Shown here: positions 1-7,525 of the stretch, one piece after another | Numbering within the stretch: the first letter of the stretch is position 1 | How the letters are laid out: every line of letters begins with the position of its first letter | Assembly (NCBI RefSeq): GCF_030068455.1 | Contig: NZ_JAQOSQ010000012.1 | Span: 1-64,000 of the forward strand | Direction: 5' to 3' | Length of the DNA stretch: 64,000 bases | Origin: Roseofilum casamattae BLCC-M143 | GTDB taxonomy: Bacteria > Cyanobacteriota > Cyanobacteriia > Cyanobacteriales > Desertifilaceae | Made by a program: the position numbers and the translations under genes | Notes under the pieces: generated by a model | The model's input: only the letters and a program-made list of their open reading frames with translations | Told to the model about the DNA's origin: nothing | Databases searched by the model: none

Positions 1-217
1 CTATGGCTTTTCCTTGAAAGAACTTGCTAAATAAATATAAAGGAGATGACACTAATCCTAGTCCATTTAAGATCATCCCTTTGACTACTTGACCGGCACT
101 GATTTTTTCCCCTCTTTGCTCACCTAGGATTTCATTAATTTTTCCTTCCATTCCAATAGAATCAATGATGCCTGCTACCAATCCTAAATGGTCTATATTA
201 CTTATTTCTACTGACAT
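1..217 (-). mobile_element. 5' part of a DUF4277-type (IS1634-like) transposase, cut by window edge
   Basis: Reading the minus strand from an ATG at 217 gives an open frame running off the left edge. It starts MSVEISNIDHLGLVAGIID and continues with a stretch typical of the DUF4277 N-terminal domain of IS1634/IS4-group transposases (NIDHLG, AGIIDSIG, GQVVKGMILNGLG). About 72 residues are visible, so the catalytic DDE domain lies outside the window. The stretch is AT-richer than the genes to its right and lacks HIP1 sites, as expected for imported DNA. The element's right terminal inverted repeat should lie between 218 and about 380 but cannot be defined without the other end. The family call rests on recognised motifs; whether the transposase is intact is unknown. 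Confidence 0.8.
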
Positions 218-409
218 ATCTGAGAGTTGACTTTCGTCTATTTCCTCTCTAGTATGACAGTCTGAGGGAACTTTGTTCCGACTTTTTTCAGTAAGCTTAA
301 ATACTCAATGCTTTTCCTCGAGTTCTTATACTACATTTTGTCGCGCGGAATGTGGGCTAAAATATTTTAGGCAAAATAGTGAATGACATTACCGCCTGAG
401 TCATTGGTT

Positions 410-634
410 ATGAAGAAGAGCACGAAACTCCCTATCTGGCAGATTACCTTCCCGCTCTGCGTTGTCCTGATTTTCGGTATTGGTGCATTTGCAGCCTTCC
501 ATATGGTAGAAGGACGCTATCTGTTTGATGTAGACATAAGCCCCGACCGGATTAAGATTAGAACGGATGTGGATAAGCGCGATCGCCCCTCACTACCAGA
601 TAAGATAGCCGAGAATGACGATCGCCATCCGTAG
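410..634 (+). CDS. small single-span membrane protein, unknown function
   Basis: This encodes about 74 residues from ATG 410 (an in-frame ATG at 383 would add nine). One hydrophobic segment (roughly residues 9-31, WQITFPLCVVLIFGIGAF) is followed by a charged tail with VDISPDRIKIRTDVDK. The layout suggests a short cytoplasmic start, one membrane span and a soluble C-terminus. No clear Shine-Dalgarno sequence is visible. The gene sits between a transposase end and a LysR relic, so it could be a surviving small gene or chance. I do not recognise a family. Confidence 0.45.
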   Translation: MKKSTKLPIWQITFPLCVVLIFGIGAFAAFHMVEGRYLFDVDISPDRIKIRTDVDKRDRPSLPDKIAENDDRHP

Positions 635-970
635 AAGTGCGATCGTCAAACTTTCGCTCGCATTCCAAACCGACTTAATCTCAATCCCCATCCCCCGTTT
701 GAGCATGATGCGCAACGCCTCGCCATCATTAACCACAAACGATCGCGGAACGTTAATAATCTCTCCATTGGCAAACTTCCACCGCATATTATCGGCAAGA
801 ATGACACATTGATGCTCCGCGAGATCTCCAGGTATTGAAGGGACTCCATGGCGTTCGAGATAGGCAGGAGCAGCGACCGGGAGGCGGCGATAACATATCC
901 ATTTATCAAAAATATCCGAATTATGATTTCGTTACCAGCCCGATTATCTTTACCGTCCGAACAATTATCA
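593..970 (-). pseudogene. remnant of a LysR-family regulator (effector-binding domain only)
   Basis: On the minus strand the frame ending at 593 reads RRLPVAAPAYLERHGVPS, then IPGDLAEHQCVILADNMRW, then FVVNDGEALRIMLKRGMGI. These match the C-terminal substrate-binding domain of LysR-type regulators (the 'APAYLERHG' segment, the 'DLAEHxC' segment and the 'VNDGEAL..' segment). Upstream, the same frame has a stop at 932-934, and residual similarity seems to continue in a neighbouring frame. No helix-turn-helix N-terminus is found. The gene is therefore truncated and frameshifted. It lies next to an IS end, which may explain the loss. Confidence 0.72.
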
Positions 971-1040
971 TGGGAACAACGCTCCTAAAGATCGGAGGGA
1001 GCGATCGCCAGGCAATCAATGTTCTATCCTCAGAACCTTC

Positions 1041-2336
1041 ATGAACGATCGAAAACAGCAAAAGCAAACCGACAAGATTAGTGCTTCCTTAGGAACGCGC
1101 GCGATCGATGAATTGCTTGCTCTCAAGCAAGAAATAGTTGAGAAAATCGATAATGTCATAGCACTTATCGAACAAAATCTCGATCGCCGTTTAGAAGATG
1201 CAATTCTATTTTTGGCAGCATCCAGCAATGATGAGACTGCCGAGGATGGTATGGGTTTCCATAAGAACGATGCGCGGTTCGGTCATTACTTAGCTCAATG
1301 GTTGCAAAGTGGCGAAAAATTGACGCTCAAGCAAGCTGAAGCGGCACTGCAGATGATGCAGAAATACAGCCAAACTCAGCTCGAACCCAATGGACATTCC
1401 CTGCCAACTGCATGGGAGGAGATTTCGGAGCGGTATTGCGATCGCATCATTGACGAGGAGCTTCCTGGATTGAGCGTAGTTCTCAAAACCGGCGATCGTA
1501 TCGTTCTGCGGACGGGCGAGTACTGCGACACCTATATCGCTGCGTATTACCCCGATGAAACCGTCCGCGAAGACTTAGGGGAATATGTTGAGGACATCTG
1601 GGACTACGGGCGAGAACCCCATAGCTTCAATATTCTGCTCGATGCCACCCCAAGATTAATGGATGCAGTCACGGGCTACATTGAAGACGATCGCAGATGC
1701 TATATCGATCCTGACATTGAGGCAGCATATTATCTATGGGAGCAGGAACGACAAAGAATAGTAAGCCAGCGGGAGACGATCTTACCGTTGTATGCCGTAC
1801 CGCCAGATGCCCTGCAACTCGATGCCGTCCCCCTAGAGTCAGAGAAAGGCATAGACTACCAGGGACTGCAAGGACTGTTGCAACAGCAGGAATGGTACGG
1901 CGCAGATCGAGCAACCGACCAACTGATTATGGCGATGTGTAAAACAGATGAGGGTTGGAACTCGGACATCATCAAACAGATTCCCTGTGCGGACTTACGG
2001 ACATTAGACCGGCTCTGGGTGGCAGCAAGTGGCGGCAAGTTCGGCTTTTCAGTACAAAAGAAAATTTGGCTGGAGCTGGGTCTGACAAACCTAGATGTGG
2101 AAGATGTAGACTTGGACAAGTTTGGCGATGCCGTAGGCTGGGGACTTCGTGGAAAGCCCATCTACTATCGAAAATCTTCCTTTGACCTAAGCGCAGCTCC
2201 AAACGGCTATTTTCCGCGATGGGGTCTCTCATCGGTTGATGCTAATTATTCCGTGTATTTTGACTGGGATTTTGGGCGGGAAATTGCCGCTACCGCTTTC
2301 AACAAAATTGTTGCTTCCAAAACTGACGTTAAATAA
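1041..2336 (+). CDS. GUN4-domain protein with a long unrelated N-terminal region
   Basis: This is a 431-residue protein. The C-terminal third (about residues 277-425) carries GUN4 family features: YQGLQGLLQQQEWYGADRAT, then CADLRTLDRLWVAASGGKFGFSVQKKIW, then a GYFPRWG near the end. GUN4 binds protoporphyrin IX and Mg-protoporphyrin and stimulates Mg-chelatase, and cyanobacteria also have multi-domain GUN4-like proteins of unclear role. Residues 1-270 are acidic with no domain I recognise; residues 20-55 look helical. This is not the canonical short GUN4 but a fusion. The LLM and SDR genes follow on the same strand. Tetrapyrrole binding is inferred from the family. Confidence 0.8.
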   Translation: MNDRKQQKQTDKISASLGTRAIDELLALKQEIVEKIDNVIALIEQNLDRRLEDAILFLAASSNDETAEDGMGFHKNDARFGHYLAQWLQSGEKLTLKQAEAALQMMQKYSQTQLEPNGHSLPTAWEEISERYCDRIIDEELPGLSVVLKTGDRIVLRTGEYCDTYIAAYYPDETVREDLGEYVEDIWDYGREPHSFNILLDATPRLMDAVTGYIEDDRRCYIDPDIEAAYYLWEQERQRIVSQRETILPLYAVPPDALQLDAVPLESEKGIDYQGLQGLLQQQEWYGADRATDQLIMAMCKTDEGWNSDIIKQIPCADLRTLDRLWVAASGGKFGFSVQKKIWLELGLTNLDVEDVDLDKFGDAVGWGLRGKPIYYRKSSFDLSAAPNGYFPRWGLSSVDANYSVYFDWDFGREIAATAFNKIVASKTDVK

Positions 2337-2377
2337 GGCTTGCTGAAAACGTTGAGAATTAGGAGAGAGAATCTCGT

Positions 2378-3364
2378 ATGCTTCAGAATTTAGAAACTTT
2401 AGACCGTTTACAAGAGATTGAGTTTGATTCTATCAATCGCGGATATAACTCCGTTTTCCGTCCCAACCGGTTAAGCCTCGGACTGGTGGTTCCCATCGAA
2501 ACCTATCCAGGCAGTCCCGTACCCACAATGCACCAGCACATCAAACGAGTTCGCCTCGCCGAAAAACTGGGGTTTGCGGCAGTCTGGTTGCGCGACGTAC
2601 CCTTCAACGTGCCCTCATTTGGAGATGCCGGCCAAACCTACGATCCCTTCGTGTATCTGGGACTGTTAGCCGGCCAAACCGAGACTATTACTCTCGGGGT
2701 TGCCAGTATTATTCTGCCCCTGCGCCATCCCGCTCACGTGGCGAAAGCGGCGGCCACTGCGGACGTGCTTTCCAGGGGACGGCTGTTGCTGGGAGTGGCT
2801 TCTGGCGATCGCCCGGAAGAATATCCAGCCCTAAATCTGCCGTTTGGCGATCGCGGCTCTGCCTTTCGCGAGAGCTTTGACTACATCAGACACATGGGCG
2901 AACGATCGCCATCGTTTGACAATGGCTTTGGTTCTCCCAACGGTAGCATCGATATGCTGCCCAAACCCACAGCAGGCAAGCTTCCCCTGCTGATTACCGG
3001 CGGCTCGCAACAAGACCCCGAATGGATTGCGCGCAACGGTGACGGTTGGATGACCTATCCGCGCAATATCCCAGTGCAAGAGCGGATTATTCGCAGTTGG
3101 CGATCGCGCGTCGAAGCGATCGGCGGTGCTGCCAAACCCATCATGCAGCCGCTTTACATCGATCTCACCGAAGACCCTAACATATCGCCCCAACCGATCC
3201 ATCTGGGATTTCGATTGGGTGCCAACCATCTGCGAGCCTATCTCAAATCCCTGGAAGATGTCGGCATGAACCATGTGGCGCTCAACCTGCGATTTAACCA
3301 AGCAGATATTGAAACCACGTTGAAATGCTTGTCCGATGAAATATTACCGGACTTCCAAGGCTAG
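2378..3364 (+). CDS. luciferase-like (LLM class) flavin-dependent oxidoreductase
   Basis: The protein has 328 residues and resembles the bacterial-luciferase-type TIM-barrel oxidoreductases of the BA3436/TIGR03571 type. Visible signatures are GLVVPIETYPGS near the start, the RLAEKLGFAAVWLRDVPF helix-strand unit, DPFVYLGLLAGQTE, LGVASIILPLRHPAHVAKAAAT and SRGRLLLGVASGDRPEE. Members use reduced FMN or F420 on small substrates; the substrate here is unknown. An AGGAGA Shine-Dalgarno at 2360-2365 precedes the ATG at a normal distance. It lies 41 nt after the GUN4-like gene and about 90 nt before an SDR gene, with a dispersed repeat in that gap. Confidence 0.85.
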   Translation: MLQNLETLDRLQEIEFDSINRGYNSVFRPNRLSLGLVVPIETYPGSPVPTMHQHIKRVRLAEKLGFAAVWLRDVPFNVPSFGDAGQTYDPFVYLGLLAGQTETITLGVASIILPLRHPAHVAKAAATADVLSRGRLLLGVASGDRPEEYPALNLPFGDRGSAFRESFDYIRHMGERSPSFDNGFGSPNGSIDMLPKPTAGKLPLLITGGSQQDPEWIARNGDGWMTYPRNIPVQERIIRSWRSRVEAIGGAAKPIMQPLYIDLTEDPNISPQPIHLGFRLGANHLRAYLKSLEDVGMNHVALNLRFNQADIETTLKCLSDEILPDFQG

Positions 3365-3426
3365 AAACCGGGTTTGGGCGATCGATTTGACTTCTAGCTT
3401 GACGTACAGTCAGAAACCCGGTTTCT
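3363..3426. repeat. dispersed palindromic repeat, full copy A
   Basis: The left arm AGAAACCGGGTTT at 3363 and the right palindrome AGAAACCCGGTTTCT at 3412-3426 flank a spacer containing ACTTCTAGCTTGA. The same architecture recurs at 20703-20769 and 59949-60012, with partial copies at 47886 and 49785. It sits between the stop of the LLM gene and the SDR gene, starting at the stop codon itself. Confidence 0.8.
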
Positions 3427-3453
3427 GAAGATATTAACTAAAGAACTGAAATT

Positions 3454-4263
3454 ATGGCAAAAACTATTTTGATTACCGGATCTACCGACGGCATCGGGTT
3501 GGAAACCGCCAAGATGCTAGTCTCGCAAGGGCATGAGGTGCTGCTGCACGGGCGCAGTCCGAGCAAACTGGAAAACACGGAAACCTTGCTGTCTGCTTTG
3601 CCGGGAGATGGACGGGTTGAAAGCTATGAGGCCGATCTGTCGAGAATGGCTGATGTAGAGTCACTATTGAAAGCTGTATCGGCAAAACACGATCGCTTAG
3701 ATGTGCTGATTAACAATGCTGGGGTCTTCAAGATTTCTAATCCGATGACCGAGGATGGACTTGATGCGCGCTTTGTGGTAAATGCGATCGCTCCCTATCT
3801 CCTCACCCAGCGACTTCTCCCCTTAATGAGCGCCTCCGGACGAGTCGTCAACGTCTCCTCTGCCGCTCAGTCTCCCGTCAATCTCGATGCGCTAACCGGC
3901 CGAACTCGCCTTCCTGAAGACTTTGCTGCCTATGCCCAAAGTAAGCTGGCATTAACCATGTGGTCTCGCCATCTGGCCCTCTCTCTCAAAGCTGACGGCC
4001 CTGCTATTATCGCCGTTAATCCCGGATCGATGCTGGGGAGCAAAATGGTGAAACAGGCCTTCGGAGTTCCCGGTGGCGATATTCGTATCGGTGCAGATAT
4101 ACTGACTCGCGCTGCCTTGAGCGATGAGTTTGCCACTGCTTCCGGAGAGTATTTTGACAACGATCTCGGTAAGTTTGCCCCACCCTATCCCGATGCACTC
4201 GATGCGCAAAAATGTCAGGCAGTGGTAAGTGCGATCGAGACTGTTATATCAATTAATAATTAA
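3454..4263 (+). CDS. short-chain dehydrogenase/reductase (SDR)
   Basis: This is a 269-residue classical SDR. The N-terminal nucleotide-binding motif is TGSTDGIG (residues 9-16), followed by NNAG (87-90), a serine in NVSSAAQS near 135-136 and the catalytic Tyr160-x3-Lys164 (YAQSK). It should oxidise or reduce a hydroxyl or carbonyl with NAD(P)H. Length and motif spacing are normal and the protein looks intact. The substrate cannot be told. It may be cotranscribed with the upstream GUN4-like and flavin monooxygenase genes, although the repeat element in the gap could interrupt transcription. Confidence 0.88.
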   Translation: MAKTILITGSTDGIGLETAKMLVSQGHEVLLHGRSPSKLENTETLLSALPGDGRVESYEADLSRMADVESLLKAVSAKHDRLDVLINNAGVFKISNPMTEDGLDARFVVNAIAPYLLTQRLLPLMSASGRVVNVSSAAQSPVNLDALTGRTRLPEDFAAYAQSKLALTMWSRHLALSLKADGPAIIAVNPGSMLGSKMVKQAFGVPGGDIRIGADILTRAALSDEFATASGEYFDNDLGKFAPPYPDALDAQKCQAVVSAIETVISINN

Positions 4264-4455
4264 CAATGAATAACGGGTATTAGAGGCGATGAGTTGATTG
4301 AAGTTTATGCCAGACCTATATTATCAAACTTGGCCAGATTCTGGCTCAACTCATATGTTTCAGTTTTTGTCAGCTACATTCGCTACCAAATTAGATGAGC
4401 TTACCCTGGATTAAGTTAAAGCATTTATATCCGTTAATAAAGCATTGACAGACCA

Positions 4456-4755
4456 CTAGGACATGGCATGAAACAATTTTAAGGTTTTCGTTCCATTGTC
4501 TCCTTGATTCCCTAATGATTTTAGGTTCACCCAAACTTTATATTTCCCATCGGATTGGGTAATGCAGCTTTTCAGGTTCTGCTCCGTAATATCGCACGCG
4601 TAGCTGTATGCTTTTAACCGTTCTTCTGCAGGATAAGTACGAACATATGTATATAAGTCATTCTGGTAGGTCATAGCTTCCTGAATACCGTCATGCCAGT
4701 ACTTAAAGCAGGTAACAAGTTGTTCTTTGATCATTGCTGGTAGCATCATAGACAT
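4456..4755 (-). CDS. hypothetical small soluble protein
   Basis: This encodes 99 residues from ATG 4755. A good Shine-Dalgarno (AAGGAG, complement of 4766-4771) lies at normal spacing, which supports translation. The protein has no membrane segment or signal peptide, is mostly helical-looking with several Tyr/Trp, and has three Cys (CFKYW, ACDIT, SCITQ). I do not recognise a family. Flanking gaps on both sides suggest its own promoter. Confidence 0.6.
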   Translation of the reverse strand: MSMMLPAMIKEQLVTCFKYWHDGIQEAMTYQNDLYTYVRTYPAEERLKAYSYACDITEQNLKSCITQSDGKYKVWVNLKSLGNQGDNGTKTLKLFHAMS

Positions 4756-5011
4756 AAACTTAGACTCCTTAACTGGAATGAGGTTGTCCTTGCTTCGACT
4801 TCAGCATAGCAAACAGGATGTGAAAATCTTGTGAAAGCTAGGCTCGATCGGACTTGAAGGTGAATTTACATAAATTAACGTAAGTTTACATTCTAACATA
4901 TTTTGCCGCCACTCTTGATAAAGTCCCTTGAATCCCACGAGTAAGGAGATCGGATCCTCGGCGGCAGATATAATTCAGGTAAACCCCTAGAACTACTATT
5001 AAAACTGGGTT
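4756..5011. other. intergenic region, no gene seen
   Basis: This gap separates the small hypothetical gene from gvpF/L, both on the minus strand. It is AT-rich around 4860-4910 and likely holds the promoter of the small hypothetical gene. A 7-bp inverted pair (CTAGAAC at 4987, GTTCTAG at 5009) overlaps the gvpF/L stop and may form a weak terminator. Nothing else is recognised. Confidence 0.4.
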
Positions 5012-5707
5012 CTAGAGATCGAAATCCAAGAAATCATAGGGGGGGATCGCTTCCGAAAGGGTAATGTGCCAAGTATTACATTCCTCTTTCCATATCTGTA
5101 GTTGTTGAGACAAAAATGATTCCCGATCGCGATCGCCCAATAAATAAATTTCCCGCTTGTCCTCAGACGGGTTGGAGACAATGGCATTGGGATATTCGGC
5201 AAGAATGCGATCGCCAATTGCTTGCCAGTCTTGCTGCTGTTGTTCTCGATAATCTTGCTGCATTTGATAGCGTTTCTTCTTGGCGAGAAAATAATCCTTG
5301 CCTTTTTTCAAAGTCTCCTTCTCCGCTTCCGGAAACAAACAATCTTTTGGCAAAAATTTTAATAAATATTCACCCTTCCCTTCCAGTCGTTTGAGCATTT
5401 GCCTATAAGAAGATTTATGAATATTTAAATGCTGTTGCAGGGCAGCGCGATCGGCAAAACAATGGTAGAACCGGAGAGGCACTATAGTAGTCTGCCTAAA
5501 TAAATCGCAGATCGCCTGACCGTAACGAACGTAGGCTTGCTGCAACAGTTCGTCATCTTGCACGAGTAGCTCCATTTTCTGGAGGGAGATCTGGGGTTCG
5601 GCGATCGCCGTTATTTCTCCGATCGAAATTAATTCTAATTCCCCGACTAAGCCAACAGGAAGCGTTAACGGAGTGGTTGGAGTTTCGATCAAAGCATAAG
5701 TGTACAT
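5012..5707 (-). CDS. gvpF: gas vesicle protein, GvpL/GvpF family
   Basis: From ATG 5707 this encodes 231 residues. The start MYTYALIETPTTPLTLPVG is typical of the family, followed by ELELISIGEITAIAEP, the FRQTTIVPLRFYHCFADRAAL segment and GKDYFLAKKKRYQMQQ. GvpF/GvpL are minor structural or assembly proteins of gas vesicles that interact with GvpA. The open frame extends upstream into mobA, but the family start and an AGGAAC ribosome site argue for 5707. It is an orphan: no gvpA, gvpC, gvpN, gvpJ or gvpK is in the window. F and L are hard to separate by eye, so the symbol is tentative. Confidence 0.85.
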   Translation of the reverse strand: MYTYALIETPTTPLTLPVGLVGELELISIGEITAIAEPQISLQKMELLVQDDELLQQAYVRYGQAICDLFRQTTIVPLRFYHCFADRAALQQHLNIHKSSYRQMLKRLEGKGEYLLKFLPKDCLFPEAEKETLKKGKDYFLAKKKRYQMQQDYREQQQQDWQAIGDRILAEYPNAIVSNPSEDKREIYLLGDRDRESFLSQQLQIWKEECNTWHITLSEAIPPYDFLDFDL

Positions 5708-5717
5708 CTTCTGGTTC

Positions 5718-6326
5718 CTATAATCGGCTATTTTCGAGGTCTTCAGGACAGTTACAGTTATGCAGCATGTTGGCAACTGTCCCATCAACCGGTAATTGAT
5801 AGACGGGAATTTGGGAGAGCCACTGCTGAAATGAGTCTCCTCCAATGGTAATAAAGTCCTGGAGGTGGGGGCCGATCGCTCGGCGATACAAAGCGCACAA
5901 GGGTTCCCATTTTCCTTCATGATGGGGAACCATGGCTAATATTGAATCCGGGACGCTCGAGGCCAGATGGATCCATCTATGGAGAACGGTTGCATCGAGT
6001 TGTGGTAGATCGCACGCGAGAAGTAATATCCATTCTGAGGACATGGAATCTACAGCTCGGGCAAATGCGACTAAAGGCCCCTGTCCCGCTAGGGTTTCTG
6101 CGATCCATTGACAACCATCAGAAGGAACAGAGGTTATTTCCTGATAGCGCTCCGGCCAGGGTGTCATAATATAGGTGCTTCGAGTACATTGTTTTGCGAC
6201 AGCGATCGCTCGAGCCAGCATGGGAGAACCCTGCCAAGGCAGTAAAGCCTTATCTTGTCCCATTCGGGAACTTCGACCTCCGGCTAGGATGAGAGTATCT
6301 ACAATCAGATGGGTGCGATCGGACAT
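5718..6326 (-). CDS. mobA: molybdenum cofactor guanylyltransferase
   Basis: The protein has 202 residues. The N-terminal nucleotide-binding signature is LILAGGRSSRMGQDKALLPW, followed by a CDLPQLD motif (residues near 108-115) that binds metal and nucleotide in MobA. It transfers GMP from GTP to molybdopterin to make the MGD form used by nitrate reductase and related enzymes. Length fits the family. The gene ends 10 nt before the gvpF/L start, so the two may be cotranscribed. moaC (38.3 kb) and moaD (60 kb) are elsewhere in the window, so Moco genes are dispersed. Confidence 0.9.
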   Translation of the reverse strand: MSDRTHLIVDTLILAGGRSSRMGQDKALLPWQGSPMLARAIAVAKQCTRSTYIMTPWPERYQEITSVPSDGCQWIAETLAGQGPLVAFARAVDSMSSEWILLLACDLPQLDATVLHRWIHLASSVPDSILAMVPHHEGKWEPLCALYRRAIGPHLQDFITIGGDSFQQWLSQIPVYQLPVDGTVANMLHNCNCPEDLENSRL

Positions 6327-6470
6327 AGTTGATATAACCTAGTATTAAGTGAAAATCCAGATCTACTGAGAAATAAAAACGACTAAAAATCGCGATCTAC
6401 ATCACAGTCAATTTCTATCATTAGTCCGATAATCATAAAGATAACAACAGCCCTTTCGGAGGATGATAAT

Positions 6471-6710
6471 ATGCCAGCCGGCGATCGCCATCTTTGCCAT
6501 ACCGATCTATCCATGACCGATCGCGTTAGTCAAACTCAATTAAGCAAGAGAGCGATCTCGCAGCCAAGCAACTCGTGCAATGAAGGCGCGGAGGCTATTC
6601 CGAACGAATCTTTGAGCTTAGAATCAATTCACCATCGTCATATGGATGCCGTATCCCAACTGGTAAGAGATTCAATTATCTCGTCCATAAAATTATCCAT
6701 ATCAGTCTGA
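6471..6710 (+). CDS. possible small ORF, doubtful
   Basis: This is a 79-residue frame. A GGAGGA purine stretch lies 8-9 nt before the ATG, which is the main evidence for translation. The product is polar, Ser-rich and without recognisable domains. It is divergent from mobA and converges on pyrE, ending 45 nt short of the pyrE stop. HIP1 sites fall in the frame. It could be a real short protein, a decayed gene or noise. Confidence 0.3.
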   Translation: MPAGDRHLCHTDLSMTDRVSQTQLSKRAISQPSNSCNEGAEAIPNESLSLESIHHRHMDAVSQLVRDSIISSIKLSISV

Positions 6711-6755
6711 AGCACTCGGTTTCTAGATAGAAGCAGAGTACGGAGCAGAGCCAGT

Positions 6756-7376
6756 TCAATCGTTTTGAGTGCGGAGCTGTTGATAGCGCTGCTGTAGATC
6801 GGAAATGGTAAATAGAGATTGGAATGTAAGTCCTTCGGACTGGTAGAATTGAGCACCTCCCTGTTGGCGATCGACCAAAGCGATCGCGCGATCGACCCGA
6901 TAGCCTACAGCTCGCAAGCGATCCACAGCTTTCATCGCCGATTGTCCTGTAGTGACTACATCTTCGAGAACAACAACCGGACTTCCTGGTGCGAGAGAGG
7001 GCCCTTCAATATAAGCCCGAGTCCCGTGACCTTTAGCTTCCTTGCGCACGATTAAAGCTGCGATCGCCCGTTCTTCATAAACAGAAACGACACTCACCGA
7101 ACTCACAATGGGATCGGCTCCCAACGTTAATCCTGCCACAGCTTCCGTATCGGTCGGGATCTCTTGCAACAGCAGCCGTCCTACCGCTACAGCACCTTGG
7201 GGATGGAGAGTAACCGGTTTGCTATTGATGTAATAGGAACTCGTTTGACCGGAAGAGAGCACAAACTCCCCTTCCTGATAAGCCACTTGGCAAAATAAAT
7301 CTAACAAGTGCTGGCGCAGCACGGTTACATCAAGGGTAAACCAAGAGGGAGTAAACTCAGAACTGACTGGAGCCAT
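6756..7376 (-). CDS. pyrE: orotate phosphoribosyltransferase
   Basis: From ATG 7376 this encodes 206 residues. The family core is clear: SSGQTSSYYINSKPVTLHP near residues 40-55, GADPIV, KGHGTRAYIEGP and the PRPP-binding loop VVLEDVVTTGQSAMKAV. It converts orotate and PRPP to OMP in de novo pyrimidine synthesis, in the cytoplasm. The open frame begins three codons earlier at a TTG; ATG is preferred. It is separated from the upstream mscS-like gene by a strong terminator, so it is probably transcribed on its own. Confidence 0.92.
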   Translation of the reverse strand: MAPVSSEFTPSWFTLDVTVLRQHLLDLFCQVAYQEGEFVLSSGQTSSYYINSKPVTLHPQGAVAVGRLLLQEIPTDTEAVAGLTLGADPIVSSVSVVSVYEERAIAALIVRKEAKGHGTRAYIEGPSLAPGSPVVVLEDVVTTGQSAMKAVDRLRAVGYRVDRAIALVDRQQGGAQFYQSEGLTFQSLFTISDLQQRYQQLRTQND

Positions 7377-7445
7377 AGAATTCAAAATGAGGGAACGAGA
7401 TGGGTCTCGAATCTAGAGTGTAGACGAAATTGCCGCGAAACCAAC

Positions 7446-7478
7446 AAAAAAAGCAGAGAAGAATCGATCTTCTCTGCT
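7446..7478 (-). terminator. rho-independent terminator after the MscS gene
   Basis: A perfect 10-bp stem, AGCAGAGAAG / CTTCTCTGCT, encloses a 7-nt loop at 7452-7478. A run of seven A on the plus strand (7446-7452) becomes a U tract on the minus transcript. It lies 48 nt past the MscS-family stop codon. Confidence 0.85.
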
Positions 7479-7525
7479 CAAATCCAGTAGGATTGCCTAC
7501 TGATGGATTAAATAACCCTATTGCC

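Noticed and set aside
5708-5920. 5' extension of the gvpF/L frame
   Set aside because: It overlaps mobA and has no family similarity; the typical MYTYA start is at 5707.
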